A model generated the notes under the pieces. It was not told the origin of the DNA. It did no database searches and was given only the letters and a program-made list of their open reading frames with translations. Below are positions 40,659 through 50,355 of a DNA stretch of 64,000 nucleotides, piece after piece. This stretch comes from Gammaproteobacteria bacterium. Its GTDB lineage: Bacteria > Pseudomonadota > Gammaproteobacteria > UBA5861. A program made the position numbers and the translations under genes. The stretch lies in contig JAKSCV010000033.1 of NCBI GenBank assembly GCA_022360445.1, forward strand, positions 1 to 64,000, in the 5' to 3' direction. How positions within the stretch are numbered: position 1 is the first letter of the stretch; each line of letters begins with the position of its first letter.

Positions 40659-41574
40659 AGATCAAGGCTCCGGCCAAGGCAACGCCAATCCACAGGTAGG
40701 TGGTGTTTTTGATCATCGTCAGCCCACGCTCAATATCGCGCAGTGTCGGTGGAAGGCCGACGCCGAAGGGCGGGCGTTTGTGCCACTTTCCCTGGTAACG
40801 TGCGCGCCCTCCCAATCGAACATTCAGCGCACCGGCGCCAGCGGCCATCACAGCGCCGGCATTCACGCTGGCATGGCGTCGACCTTGTTTTCGCCAGCAC
40901 CTTAGCGCTTGTTTAAAATTGCCAAGGAGCGCGTAACTCAGCGCTGTCAAGCGGGCGGGAACCCAGTTCAAAGCATCATCACAGCGGGCGGCAAACCAGC
41001 CAAAATAGATGAATCGTGTTGTGCGGTATCCCCACATGGCATCCAGCGTATTAATGAGCCGGTAGGCGATGGTCCCAGGTGCACCGGCAATCAGAAACCA
41101 GAACAGGGCTCCAAAAATGGCATCGTTACCATTCTCCAGAGTGGACTCGAGTGTGGCTTGGGCAATTTCTTCTTGATTGAGGAGTTGCGTATCTCGGCTT
41201 ACAATTTTACTTAACTGGACTCTGGCATCGGGTAGGTCATCATTGCGTAATGCAACCAGGATAGCTTCCGTGTGTGCTTGCAGGCTATCGCCGCCAATAC
41301 AAAAGAAGAGCACGATGGCCGTTACCACCATATTGACGATGGAGAAAGGTGTTTGGGTCAATTCGGTGGTCAGCAGTATGGCGGGAAGCACGGCAACACC
41401 CACTGCGAGTACGCCACTCAGGCGCGTAGAAACGGGAGTTTTGCGTTTGTTAAGGTTTTTTTCGATCCAGTTGGCGAGGCGTCCGAACCCTATCAGTGGG
41501 TGATATTTGGTGGGTTCTCCTAGAATCTTGTCGGCAAGAACAGCCAGTAACAAAATGAGTGCCTTTGTAAACAT
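40651..41574 (-). CDS. cbiB: Adenosylcobinamide-phosphate synthase
   Basis: Integral membrane enzyme (CobD in P. denitrificans naming, CbiB in Salmonella) that attaches aminopropanol or its phosphate to adenosylcobyric acid. 307 residues. Typical features are LAVLADKILGEPTKYHPLIG at the N terminus, LENGNDAIFGALFWFLIAGA, RLINTLDAMWGYRTTRFIYF and the C-terminal VGLPPTLRDIERGLTMIKN. It overlaps the threonine-phosphate decarboxylase gene by 8 bp. Confidence 0.95.
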   Translation of the reverse strand: MFTKALILLLAVLADKILGEPTKYHPLIGFGRLANWIEKNLNKRKTPVSTRLSGVLAVGVAVLPAILLTTELTQTPFSIVNMVVTAIVLFFCIGGDSLQAHTEAILVALRNDDLPDARVQLSKIVSRDTQLLNQEEIAQATLESTLENGNDAIFGALFWFLIAGAPGTIAYRLINTLDAMWGYRTTRFIYFGWFAARCDDALNWVPARLTALSYALLGNFKQALRCWRKQGRRHASVNAGAVMAAGAGALNVRLGGRARYQGKWHKRPPFGVGLPPTLRDIERGLTMIKNTTYLWIGVALAGALIYA

Positions 41575-41588
41575 AAGTACGTAATGGT

Positions 41589-42260
41589 CTAGACAGTTGG
41601 AAGATCGCGCAAGTGAATGTAATCCGCGCCCATTTGGCTGGCCAGTAGTTTACAGCGCTGCAAGGGAATGCGGTGGTATTCGGTATCAATGATGAGTGCC
41701 GGGCTGCTCAGCGATATTGTGGGGGTTGGGCTGCGGCCATCTGTGAACAGCATCAGTTGTGCCTGCGTTAATGATTGGCGCTGATGGTGTTTGCATAATG
41801 TGTTGATGTGTTTAAACGCGAGATCAAGCGGTGTTCCACCCCCGCCACGGATTGACGCCAGTACTGACCGGTAATCTTTTTGGGGTTTACCCAGTGGGAT
41901 TAATGTGTCCACACGTTGGCCGGAAAACCGGATCAGTGCCGTTGATCGCCGCTCCAGATAAGCTGTTTTTAGCAGCGTATCCAATGCACCTTTGACGTGG
42001 TGTAAGGCTGCGCCCACCATGGCCGAGGCCGAGCAGTCCACGGCCAGAATCAGCGCAGGGCTACGCTTAACGTGCTTGCGTTTGTAACGGAGCTGTTCTT
42101 TTTTGAGCGAAATGTGAGGAGATGAGCTCAAAGTTTGGACCCAGTGAATTTGGGTGCTGAGTTTTTCCTGCCCTGGGGAGGTGTTTTGTAAGTGATGCGA
42201 GCGAGATGGGCCGATTTTTTTTCGCAGTGGGCGCTTGGATTCGGCCCCACTGCTCAGCAC
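41589..42260 (-). CDS. ChlD/CobT-like VWA subunit of a cobalt chelatase
   Basis: 223 residues: a basic N-terminal linker followed by a von Willebrand A domain with MIDAS DCSAS (in ALILAVDCSASAMVGAALHH) and the second metal motif FTDGRSP. The GGGGTPLDLAF stretch is characteristic of ChlD/BchD VWA domains. With the ATPase upstream (7-bp overlap) it corresponds to a BchD/ChlD split in two short genes serving CobN. It probably bridges the ATPase and the large subunit during insertion of cobalt into hydrogenobyrinate diamide. Confidence 0.85.
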   Translation of the reverse strand: MLSSGAESKRPLRKKIGPSRSHHLQNTSPGQEKLSTQIHWVQTLSSSPHISLKKEQLRYKRKHVKRSPALILAVDCSASAMVGAALHHVKGALDTLLKTAYLERRSTALIRFSGQRVDTLIPLGKPQKDYRSVLASIRGGGGTPLDLAFKHINTLCKHHQRQSLTQAQLMLFTDGRSPTPTISLSSPALIIDTEYHRIPLQRCKLLASQMGADYIHLRDLPTV

Positions 42261-43294
42261 TTTTTTTCGAGAAAATCACCAATGTCCAATGGTTGGCCAA
42301 TCGGAACCTCGGCAGTATCCTGGGCTGCGTTCTGGAAGCCGTCCGCCGTCATTTGGGATGTGTCCTGGGAGGAAGGCCCGGTATTGGGCGGCCTGCGTGA
42401 CGGCGGGTTCGCCTTTCCAGGCGGCTCAGCTTTGGATTTACGGCGGTGTCGCAATGCGAGTTCGGCGACGGCGTCAATGTGCTGTGTTGTGATGGTGGGG
42501 CTGCCGTTCAGAGCGGCATAAGCCCGTGCTGCTCTGAGCAGACTGAGATCGGCGCGGACACCTTCCAGATGTTCTTGTGCACAGCGGTCGGCGACCTGCT
42601 CAATCACGCTCTCCGTAAAGTCAATAGAAGGCGCTGTACGCCGGGCCTCTATGAGTGTTTCTTTCAGCTTTAATTCGTGATGTTGGTAAGCCGCAGTAAA
42701 GGCTTCGGCGTCCAGGTCATAGGCCAAGCGGCGGGTCACTATCTGCTGACGAATACGGGTGATCGGTGAGTCCGCAATGGATACAGACAGCCCGAAACGG
42801 TCGAGAAGCTGGGGCCGAATTTCACCTTCGTCAGGGTTCATGGTACCGATCAGGACGAAACGGGCATCGTGTGTGTGACTAATGCCATCGCGCTCGATGC
42901 AGTTCATGCCAGAGGCGGCGGTATCCAGCAAGAGATCGACCAGGTGGTCGGGTAACAGATTGACCTCATCGACGTAGAGAATTCCAGTGTGTGCCTTGGC
43001 CAGTAACCCAGGGCGGAAGTGAACCTTTTTATCGTTGAGTACGGCTTCCAGGTCGAGTGTGCCAACCAGTTGTTCTTCACTTGCGCCGAGCGGCAGGTTC
43101 ACAAAGGGGGCGTCGAGTAAAGGCGCGAGCCCACGCGCCATTGTCGATTTGGCTGTGCCGCGCCCGCCTTCAATTAATACCCCCCCTAACAGGGGGTCAA
43201 TAGCCGCCAGCAGCAGGGTAAGCTGGGCCTGGGTTTGTCCAACCAGTGCGGTGAAAGGAAAGTGTGTGCTATTCAAGGCCGGTCTCTTGGTCAT
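42254..43294 (-). CDS. ChlI/BchI-like AAA+ ATPase of a cobalt chelatase
   Basis: About 346 residues. The AAA+ core has Walker A EGGRGTAKSTMARGL, Walker B ILYVDEVNLLPDHLVDLLLD and sensor stretch GTMNPDEGEIRPQLLDRFG, all typical of ChlI/BchI. The tail (about 285-346) is proline-rich and acidic, like the linker that joins AAA and VWA parts in ChlD. The start is ATG 43294, overlapping the end of cobN by 26 bp in another frame. It powers the aerobic CobN chelatase where the CobS/CobT pair is replaced by ChlI/ChlD-type proteins. Confidence 0.88.
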   Translation of the reverse strand: MTKRPALNSTHFPFTALVGQTQAQLTLLLAAIDPLLGGVLIEGGRGTAKSTMARGLAPLLDAPFVNLPLGASEEQLVGTLDLEAVLNDKKVHFRPGLLAKAHTGILYVDEVNLLPDHLVDLLLDTAASGMNCIERDGISHTHDARFVLIGTMNPDEGEIRPQLLDRFGLSVSIADSPITRIRQQIVTRRLAYDLDAEAFTAAYQHHELKLKETLIEARRTAPSIDFTESVIEQVADRCAQEHLEGVRADLSLLRAARAYAALNGSPTITTQHIDAVAELALRHRRKSKAEPPGKANPPSRRPPNTGPSSQDTSQMTADGFQNAAQDTAEVPIGQPLDIGDFLEKKC

Positions 43295-46200
43295 GTTCAA
43301 GGGCTAATAAAAGTGATGTCAGTTTTTCCTGATAATCGCCCGCATTTTCCCATAAGCCGCGTTGAATTGCTTCCAGCAGGCGCTCTGTGCTTTCTTTGAG
43401 CGCAGCGGGGTTGTTGTCTGACATAAATTGCTGGTTGGCCTCGTCCAGCAGGTAATGGTCGGCGACCATTTGATATTGGTAATCCGACACCACTCGGGCA
43501 GTGGCATCGTAAGCAAATAGGTAATCGATAGTGGCGGCCATTTCAAAAGCGCCCTTATAGCCATGGCGTTTAATGCCCTTCAGCCATTTGGGATTGATTA
43601 CACGTGAGCGCACAACACGGTTGATCTCTTCCTTCAATGTCCGCGCTTTTGGCGCTTCGGGGAGGGAATGATCCATGTGATAAACGGGCGCTTCTTGACC
43701 CGACAGCGTGCTTACCGCAGCGGCCATGCCACCTTGAAATTGGTAGTAATCATCAGAGTCCAGAATATCGTGCTCACGGTTGTCCTGATTGTGCAGAACC
43801 GCATCAAGGCTGCCCAGGCGTTGCCGGAAAGCAGCGTGTGCCGCTTCCCCTTCACTGTTCTGGCCGTAGGCATAGCCGCCCCAGTTGACATAAGCATCGG
43901 TCAAATCCGAGCGTTTATCCCAGCAACCTTCATCAATCAAGCCTTGCAAGCCAGCACCATACGCACCGGGTTTGGAGCCAAAAACGTGGTAGCGAGCTTG
44001 CTGTTTAGCTTGTTCGGTAGGGAGGCCTTGTGTCTCAAGTTCCCGTTGACGGTTTTGTACACGAAACCGAATGGGGTTCTGTGTCTCGGGTTCGTCAAGT
44101 TCAGCCACTTTGTTAACAGCGGCGTCATAAAGCTTAATGATGTTCATGAAGGCGTCGCGAAAAAAACCGGAAACGCGTAATGTGACATCGACTCTGGGCC
44201 GGTCTAGCAGCTCGATAGGCATGACTTCAAAGTCGACAACGCGATGGCTGCCGGGAGACCAGACCGGGCGTACGCCCATGAGCGCAAAAGCTTGAGCAAT
44301 GTCGTCGCCGCCGGTGCGCATGGTGGAGGTGCCCCACACGGAGAGCCCCAAACGGGTGGGGAAGTCACCGTGCTCTTGCAAATAGCGCTCAACAAATGCC
44401 TGGGCGGATTTGAGCCCGAGCTGCCAGGCTGTTTGCGTAGGGACGGCGCGCACATCCACGGAGTAAAAATTTCGGCCAGTCGGCAGGACATCGAGTCGCC
44501 CACGTGAAGGCGCGCCGCTGGGGCCGGCCGGCACAAACTGGCCGTCGAGCGCATGGCAACACTGGGACAACTCATTGCTGGTACTGGCCTGCAGCAGCGC
44601 AGCCAGTGTGCTCTTCGCGTACTGGATGATGGGTGCGGTGGCCGGTAACGTGTCGAGTACGGATGGGTCGTGTTCTGATAAAAGCTGGCGCGCCAAGTGT
44701 TCAAGCCGTTCTCGGGTATCCCCCTGGCTCCGCCAAGGAGTGTCGCAGATGCGAGTTAACACCTCAGGGCGTTGATCTCGCCAGGGCTTTTCTGGCTGGC
44801 AGTTGAGTGGGTCAAATGTTGTTGAAAAACCAAAATCCTGGCACAAAGCGCGGATTAAACTACCGTTCTGGGCTTTTCCGTCCTGACGTGGAAGCCGTAG
44901 CAGTGCGACGGTGGTGTCGAGCCACTGATCCCCGGCCAGTGCCTGACCAAAGATGTGTAAGCCATCACGAATCTGGGCTTCTTTGAGTTCGCAGAGGTAG
45001 GCATCCAAGCGGTTGAGTGCCGTTTCTTCGTCGTTTATCGGGCTGGTTTTTTGCGAGGTAATTTCTTCATCAAGGTGGTGTTTGCGAGTGGCCTCCAGAA
45101 TCTCGCGCCGAAGTAGTTTTGCTCGCTTGGGGTCGAGCTGTTGGGCATGGTAGTACTCGTCGATGAGCCGTTCGAGATTGGCCAGAGGCCCGTAACTTTC
45201 CGCGCGCGTGAGTGGCGGGATCATGTGGTCGATGATGACCGCTTGTGTGCGGCGCTTGGCCTGACTGCCTTCACCCGGATCATTCACGATGAAAGGGTAA
45301 ATATGCGGCATAGGGCCGAAGATCAGGTCGGGCCAGCAGTTTTCTGACAGTGCCAGGCTTTTCCCCGGCAACCATTCCAGGCTGCCATGCTTACCGACGT
45401 GGAGGATCGCATCAGCATTAAAAATATGACGGAGCCAAAAGTAAAAGGCAAGGTAACTGTGCGGTGGCACCAGGTCGGGGTCGTGATAGGTCGCATAGTG
45501 GTCAAGGTTGTAACCGCGGGCCGGCTGGATACCGATGAAGACATGGCCGAGCTCGAAACCGGCAATGGGTAAGTGCCCATCCCGTAGCCCCGGGTCGCTT
45601 TCGACCACGCCCCAGCGGTCGATTACAGCTTGCTGGTTTTGTTCGGGTAGCTGGTTGAAGTAACGGGTGTAATCAGTCAGGGAAAGTAGAAAGTTGGCAG
45701 GGCGCAAGGCGCGGGTATCAAGATCGTTGGTGATGCCAGATGTTAAACGTTGCATCAGCTGCTGCCCGGTCTCGGGAATATCACTGAGCGTGTAGCCTTG
45801 TGCATTCAGCCGGTTCAGGATGTTGATGACGGATGCCGGTGTGTCCAGACCCACGCCGTTGCCCAGGCGCCCTTCACGTGTGGGATAGTTGGCTAAAATT
45901 AAGGCGACTTTTTTGTCACCGTTCGCTTTGTTGCTGAGTGCCGCCCAGTTTTTGGCAAGTTCTGCTACAAATTCACAGCGGCCGATTTCTGGCTGGTAGT
46001 AGGCGATATCCACTTGTGTTTGTTCATTATGTGTGTCTAATTCTTTGAAGCTCACAACTCGGCTGATAATACGTCCATCGACTTCGGGCAACGAGACGTT
46101 CATGGCCAGATCCTGGGGCTTTAAACCCAGCGTGCTGCTGTCCCAGGCATCACGATTGCTCCCGGCGAGGATCACCTGGAGCACAGGTGCCGAGGAGGGA

Positions 46201-47048
46201 ATGGGGGCTTCGAGTGCATCGCTGGCTTCGTCGATACTGGAAATTGCAAAGGCGGTTGTATTCAGAATGATGTGTGTTTGTGAGTCTTCGAGCAGTTGTT
46301 GGAGGACTTCCATGCACAGGGGGTCTTTCAGTGATGCGACAGCCACCGGTAAAGGGTTCAGACCCTTTTTCTGCAAGGCACGAATGAGCGCATCAATCAC
46401 CGCTGTGTTACCTGCCTGGAGATGCGCTCGATAAAACAGGATTGTTGCAGTTGGTTGATTGGGGTTCCACTGGACTTGCCAATCTGAAAGTTGGCAGGTT
46501 TGTAAGTCAGAGTGGTAGAGGCTCACTCGGGGTAGCGCAAGCGGTGGTCGGTATGGGGTGGGTTGATGGAAAAAGCAGGTCCTGATAAAGCCATACAGGG
46601 ATTCAATATTTTTGACTCCTCCTTCGCGGAGGTAGCGCCAGATTTGATCAGCTCCCTGGCTTGGAACGGTACTATGCTGAGTCAGCTCAGGGTCCGGTTT
46701 ATCGTCCCCAGGCACTAAGACTAGTTTGATATTTTTTTTTCCGGCAATAGCCGCCAGTTGTTCAACGCCGTATGGCCAATAACCCTGTCCACCTAGGATG
46801 GAGGCAATGATCAGCTTTGCGTGTTGCAGGACATCGTCAATATACAAGTCAACGGAGGCGTGTTGGCGCAAATGCATCAGATTAACCAGCCGCACAGAAG
46901 GGTAATCATGGGGGAGTTGGCGCGCTAGCAAGGCGAGCTCTGTGTCGGCTGTAGAGAGGATGACGATTTCAGCAGGTGATTGTTCAATGCGGGCAATACC
47001 GGCGCTGTCGTCAATAAAACCACCGGGAACAGTTTTCAGTAAATGCAT
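43269..47048 (-). CDS. cobN: Cobaltochelatase large subunit CobN
   Basis: 1,259-residue subunit binding hydrogenobyrinic acid a,c-diamide and cobalt; the ATPase/VWA partners are encoded just downstream. Recognisable parts are NYPTREGRLGNGVGLDTPAS, HDPDLVPPHSYLAFYFWLRH, HVGKHGSLEWLPGKSLALSE and GRNFYSVDVRAVPTQTAWQL, all typical of CobN. The length matches CobN (not the ChlH/BchH of chlorophyll synthesis, which is named by pathway context). First gene of a six-gene operon running to cobQ. No cobalamin riboswitch was recognised in the 100 bp upstream. Confidence 0.95.
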   Translation of the reverse strand: MHLLKTVPGGFIDDSAGIARIEQSPAEIVILSTADTELALLARQLPHDYPSVRLVNLMHLRQHASVDLYIDDVLQHAKLIIASILGGQGYWPYGVEQLAAIAGKKNIKLVLVPGDDKPDPELTQHSTVPSQGADQIWRYLREGGVKNIESLYGFIRTCFFHQPTPYRPPLALPRVSLYHSDLQTCQLSDWQVQWNPNQPTATILFYRAHLQAGNTAVIDALIRALQKKGLNPLPVAVASLKDPLCMEVLQQLLEDSQTHIILNTTAFAISSIDEASDALEAPIPSSAPVLQVILAGSNRDAWDSSTLGLKPQDLAMNVSLPEVDGRIISRVVSFKELDTHNEQTQVDIAYYQPEIGRCEFVAELAKNWAALSNKANGDKKVALILANYPTREGRLGNGVGLDTPASVINILNRLNAQGYTLSDIPETGQQLMQRLTSGITNDLDTRALRPANFLLSLTDYTRYFNQLPEQNQQAVIDRWGVVESDPGLRDGHLPIAGFELGHVFIGIQPARGYNLDHYATYHDPDLVPPHSYLAFYFWLRHIFNADAILHVGKHGSLEWLPGKSLALSENCWPDLIFGPMPHIYPFIVNDPGEGSQAKRRTQAVIIDHMIPPLTRAESYGPLANLERLIDEYYHAQQLDPKRAKLLRREILEATRKHHLDEEITSQKTSPINDEETALNRLDAYLCELKEAQIRDGLHIFGQALAGDQWLDTTVALLRLPRQDGKAQNGSLIRALCQDFGFSTTFDPLNCQPEKPWRDQRPEVLTRICDTPWRSQGDTRERLEHLARQLLSEHDPSVLDTLPATAPIIQYAKSTLAALLQASTSNELSQCCHALDGQFVPAGPSGAPSRGRLDVLPTGRNFYSVDVRAVPTQTAWQLGLKSAQAFVERYLQEHGDFPTRLGLSVWGTSTMRTGGDDIAQAFALMGVRPVWSPGSHRVVDFEVMPIELLDRPRVDVTLRVSGFFRDAFMNIIKLYDAAVNKVAELDEPETQNPIRFRVQNRQRELETQGLPTEQAKQQARYHVFGSKPGAYGAGLQGLIDEGCWDKRSDLTDAYVNWGGYAYGQNSEGEAAHAAFRQRLGSLDAVLHNQDNREHDILDSDDYYQFQGGMAAAVSTLSGQEAPVYHMDHSLPEAPKARTLKEEINRVVRSRVINPKWLKGIKRHGYKGAFEMAATIDYLFAYDATARVVSDYQYQMVADHYLLDEANQQFMSDNNPAALKESTERLLEAIQRGLWENAGDYQEKLTSLLLALEHDQETGLE

Positions 47049-47089
47049 AGGTTTTCACGGTCAAGGCCCATTTTGGCTCTTGCATAATG

Positions 47090-47106
47090 TACTTTAATTT
47101 AAAGTA
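47090..47106. promoter_or_regulatory. 17-bp perfect palindrome between divergent cobN and a chemoreceptor gene
   Basis: TACTTTAA, a central T, then TTAAAGTA form a perfect palindrome in the short gap between the divergent cobN and chemoreceptor genes. It is positioned like an operator shared by both promoters, and no riboswitch is seen in the gap. The regulator is unknown. The AT-rich sequence makes chance palindromes more likely, so confidence is limited. Confidence 0.4.
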
Positions 47107-47166
47107 TTTGTTTTAAAGGCCGAAGTTCAGGTTACTAACTTAAATTGTATGCAATGGACGAACGCC

Positions 47167-48777
47167 ATGAAACAACTTTCTATCCGTTACAAAATCCTTT
47201 CGGTTGCTGCTGTTGGAGTAATCGGCTTTTTCATTTATTTAGGTGCGAATTATGTTACGGGCAGCACAAATGTGAAGAGCATGGGAGGTGTTGTCAATAA
47301 ACACTTCCCGATTTTACAGCAAGTCGATCAGGCGAAAGTGCGCGTTTTGCAAATTGAGGAGCTATATAAAGGTCTCGGTGCAAGTGGAGACATGGATTTA
47401 TTAGAAAGTGCTCAGGAAAAGCGGCAAGAGTTTGTCAAGTTGATGAATGAAGTGGCCATTATAACTCCCGAGCTTGAAGGTAAAACGACCGCTGTAAAAA
47501 ATAAACTGGAGCAGTGGGCGGATTCGGCGGAAACAATTTCTCGTGGCATGGCCGAGGGTACCCTTGATTTCTCGACGATTTCAGAAAAAGCCGATCAGAT
47601 GGCGGCACTTAAGAAAGTGCTTGATACAGACCTGTCCGAGTTTCGTCAGAATCGGTACCTTGCCTTCAAAGGTGCGGTTGATTCGGCTATCAAAAATACA
47701 GAGTCAGCGCTTATGTTTGGCTTACTTATGGGTGTTGTCATGATTATCACTATGTCAGTCACGGCCATACTGATTACGGGTATGTTGATGAGAAACCTCA
47801 GTAATGTGATTACATCAATGCGGGAAATCGCCGCAGGTGATGGTGATTTAACCCAACGAATTCAAACCAGCAGCAAAGATGAAATGGGTGACTTGGTTTT
47901 TTGTTTCAACCAGGTCATGGACAATTTGCATGAGATTGTGAAGCAAACATCTCAGACGGCAGCACAGTTAGGTAACGAGTCTGAATCGTTATCGAGTGGG
48001 ACTGTGCAAACGGAACAACGCATGCAACAGCAACGGGAAGAAGTGGATGGATTGGCCTCTTCTATTAATGAAATGGGCGAAACTGTTAAAAATGTAGCTG
48101 CCAATGCGGCAAGTGCGGCTGATGCGGCTAATGACGCGAATAGGGATGCCTCCGATGGTCAAAATATTGTCGTGAGAGCGGTTGATTCCATCAATAAATT
48201 GGCAGAAGAAGTGGACCGGGGCACCTCTACTATCCAGCAGCTTGCTGATGACACGGTGCAGGTTGGGACGGTTTTGGATGTCATTGGTGGCATTGCAGAG
48301 CAAACGAACTTATTGGCGCTCAATGCTGCCATTGAAGCTGCGCGGGCCGGTGAGCAGGGGCGAGGGTTTGCCGTTGTGGCTGATGAGGTTCGGACCTTGG
48401 CCTCGCGCACTCAGGAGTCAACCCAGGAAATTCAAAACATGATTGAGAAGCTGCAATCAGGCGTGCAAGCCGCGGTCAGCGTGATGGAGTCGAGTAAAGA
48501 GCAGGCGAAATCCAGTGTTGAGCAAGCGTCATCCGCAGGTGATGCCTTGACTTCCATTACAGGGAAAGTGTCTACAATCAAAGACATGAATATCCAGATT
48601 GCACAAGCTACCGAGCAACAGGAGAGCCTCTCCAGCATTATTCAGGCTAACGCGAACAATATTTTGCAGATTACACAAGCGTCTTCTGATGCGGCCGAGC
48701 ATTCATCGCAATCCAGTCAGGCACTTAATGACCTGGCCCATGAGTTGCTTGCGGTTGTGAGCAAGTTCAAAGCTTGA
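47167..48777 (+). CDS. Methyl-accepting chemotaxis protein
   Basis: About 536 residues. An N-terminal membrane segment ([20 protein letters not shown]), a periplasmic helical sensor domain (about 30-180), a second membrane segment ([20 protein letters not shown]), a HAMP domain ([20 protein letters not shown]) and the cytoplasmic signalling hairpin with tip [20 protein letters not shown] then [14 protein letters not shown]. There is no C-terminal CheR-docking pentapeptide. The periplasmic sensor is of the four-helix type with no motif that names a ligand. ATG 47167 gives the typical basic start [12 protein letters not shown] 47149 is also possible. It lies 23 bp upstream of the porin-like gene. 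Confidence 0.94.
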   Translation: MKQLSIRYKILSVAAVGVIGFFIYLGANYVTGSTNVKSMGGVVNKHFPILQQVDQAKVRVLQIEELYKGLGASGDMDLLESAQEKRQEFVKLMNEVAIITPELEGKTTAVKNKLEQWADSAETISRGMAEGTLDFSTISEKADQMAALKKVLDTDLSEFRQNRYLAFKGAVDSAIKNTESALMFGLLMGVVMIITMSVTAILITGMLMRNLSNVITSMREIAAGDGDLTQRIQTSSKDEMGDLVFCFNQVMDNLHEIVKQTSQTAAQLGNESESLSSGTVQTEQRMQQQREEVDGLASSINEMGETVKNVAANAASAADAANDANRDASDGQNIVVRAVDSINKLAEEVDRGTSTIQQLADDTVQVGTVLDVIGGIAEQTNLLALNAAIEAARAGEQGRGFAVVADEVRTLASRTQESTQEIQNMIEKLQSGVQAAVSVMESSKEQAKSSVEQASSAGDALTSITGKVSTIKDMNIQIAQATEQQESLSSIIQANANNILQITQASSDAAEHSSQSSQALNDLAHELLAVVSKFKA

Positions 48778-48800
48778 ACTGTGAATAGGGAGATTTAAGT

Positions 48801-49850
48801 ATGAAAGTAAGGGATAGAAAAACACTCCGTGTTATTGCAACTTTTTTATTGGCACTGCCCGTGACGTTACTGGCTAATGAAGATTTATCCATTAACGGTT
48901 TTTTAAGTGTTGGCGCATCAAAAAGTGACGCTGATGCGGTTTATTATGAAGGGATTGCCGATGAGGTCAGTTTTGAGCCCGATACGGTTGTTGGTGTTCA
49001 ATTCTCAGCACCGGTTACGGAAATGGTGAGTTTTACTACACAGCTTCTTGCAAGCGGTAACAAGGATACTTATGACTTAGCTGCCGACTGGGCTTATGCG
49101 GACTTCTCGGTAGGAGACAGTGCATCTATTCGAGCAGGGCGTGTAAAACTCCCTGTCTTTATGGCTTCTGAGTACCTTGAAGTGGGCGCTGCCTATCCTT
49201 GGGTCCGGCCACCGGAAGAAGTGTACTCGGTGGTGCCTGTGTCGGCATTTTCAGGTGTCAGTGCACACTATACTGGAAATTTTGGCAATTTTGATTTTTC
49301 GATAGAGCCTTACTACGGGTCACATACAGAAGATATTCCGCAGCCAACGGGTGTCTTGTCATCAACAGTCAGAGGATTTACCGGAGCAAGTCTTACGCTT
49401 GGAAATGACGTGTTCACGCTTCGAGCGGGAGGGCTTCAAGGACAGTTGACAATACCAGAAGTGGGTTTAGACGACGAGGAGTTGTCGTTATTTAGCGTTG
49501 GGGCCCGTATTGATTGGGAAAATGTACTCATTCTATCGGAATACGCAAGTAGAGATATTCCTGGCATTGTCGCAGATTCAGAGGGCTGGTACGCTATGTT
49601 GGGTTACCGGGCCGGCAAGTTTTTGCCGCATGTAACGGTTGCGCAACTTGACACCGATGAAGTTACACCTTTGGCACAAAAACAAAAATCAACAACAGTG
49701 GGTGTCCAATATCAACTCGATTACTCCACTTTGCTAAAAGTGGAGTGGAAAAATATCGAGCTACAGGAAGGTTCAGCAGGTTTGTTTTCGACCCTACCGA
49801 GTGACGATAAAATCAGTATTTTCAGCGCCAGCGTTGATCTGACCTTCTAA
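48801..49850 (+). CDS. Porin-like outer-membrane beta-barrel protein
   Basis: 349 residues with a signal peptide (about 1-25, VTLLANEDLSI at the cut). The mature protein opens with a strand typical of porins (SINGFLSVGASKSDADA), alternates hydrophobic residues, and ends with Phe (ASVDLTF), the usual outer-membrane insertion signal. It resembles the trimeric porin-like family of marine gammaproteobacteria. The solute is unknown. Between the chemoreceptor and the small PstS-like gene, 23 bp and 16 bp away, suggesting a shared transcript. Confidence 0.82.
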   Translation: MKVRDRKTLRVIATFLLALPVTLLANEDLSINGFLSVGASKSDADAVYYEGIADEVSFEPDTVVGVQFSAPVTEMVSFTTQLLASGNKDTYDLAADWAYADFSVGDSASIRAGRVKLPVFMASEYLEVGAAYPWVRPPEEVYSVVPVSAFSGVSAHYTGNFGNFDFSIEPYYGSHTEDIPQPTGVLSSTVRGFTGASLTLGNDVFTLRAGGLQGQLTIPEVGLDDEELSLFSVGARIDWENVLILSEYASRDIPGIVADSEGWYAMLGYRAGKFLPHVTVAQLDTDEVTPLAQKQKSTTVGVQYQLDYSTLLKVEWKNIELQEGSAGLFSTLPSDDKISIFSASVDLTF

Positions 49851-49866
49851 AGGAGTGAGAAATCTC

Positions 49867-50304
49867 ATGAAAACGATGAAGCTAAAATCATTACTATTGG
49901 GTCTGACATTTACGCTGGGGTTGATCACGTTTCCTTTACAGGCAGGTGTTGTTGTTATTGGCCATGTAAGTAACAATGCTAGCTTGGATAGCAAGCAGAT
50001 TGCACGGATCTTTCTAGGTAAAGCCACGAAGTTTCCAGGTGGAGCAAAAGCGGCACCGGTCGATCAGGCACCAGGAAGTGCAGCCCGAACCGACTTTTAT
50101 AACAAAGTTGTGGGTAAGGGCGAGGCAAAAGTCAAAGCGTATTGGAATCAACGCATTTTTGCAGGAAAGGGAAAAGGGCGTCCAAAAGAAATTGGTGATG
50201 GGGCTGCGGTGAAAAGCTGGGTCTCAAGTCATCCGAAGGCTATTGGCTACATTGACAGCAGCCTGGTGGATGACTCCGTTAAAGTGTTATTTTCTGCTGA
50301 TTAA
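49867..50304 (+). CDS. Small PstS-like periplasmic protein
   Basis: 145 residues with a signal peptide (about 1-25, ending LQAG). The mature part resembles the N-terminal lobe of phosphate-binding PstS-like proteins (VIGHVSNNASLDSKQIARIF then LGKATKFPGG and HPKAIGYIDSSLVDDSVKVL). At 145 residues it is half the usual PstS length and probably a single-lobe or accessory protein. ATG 49867 follows GGAG about ten bases upstream; a GTG at 49855 is less likely. A strong hairpin follows it. No pst transport genes are nearby. Confidence 0.78.
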   Translation: MKTMKLKSLLLGLTFTLGLITFPLQAGVVVIGHVSNNASLDSKQIARIFLGKATKFPGGAKAAPVDQAPGSAARTDFYNKVVGKGEAKVKAYWNQRIFAGKGKGRPKEIGDGAAVKSWVSSHPKAIGYIDSSLVDDSVKVLFSAD

Positions 50305-50310
50305 TCCTGT

Positions 50311-50333
50311 CGGGAGGCGGTGCCCGCCTCCCG
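50311..50333 (+). terminator. 10-bp GC-rich hairpin without a T-tract
   Basis: CGGGAGGCGG, loop TGC, then CCGCCTCCCG make a perfect 10-bp stem seven bases after the PstS-like stop codon. No T-run follows on the plus strand and no T-run is on the other side, so it is not a classic intrinsic terminator. It may protect the 3' end of the transcript or act with Rho. It lies between convergent genes. Confidence 0.5.
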
Positions 50334-50355
50334 TCAAAGCTACGAAATGCTTCTG

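Noticed and set aside
43668-44704. Open frames on both strands inside cobN (166 to 170 codons)
   Set aside because: cobN is unmistakable here; these are frame shadows.
47049-47148. Cobalamin riboswitch upstream of cobN
   Set aside because: The gap is only about 100 bp and no B12-box-like conserved elements were seen.
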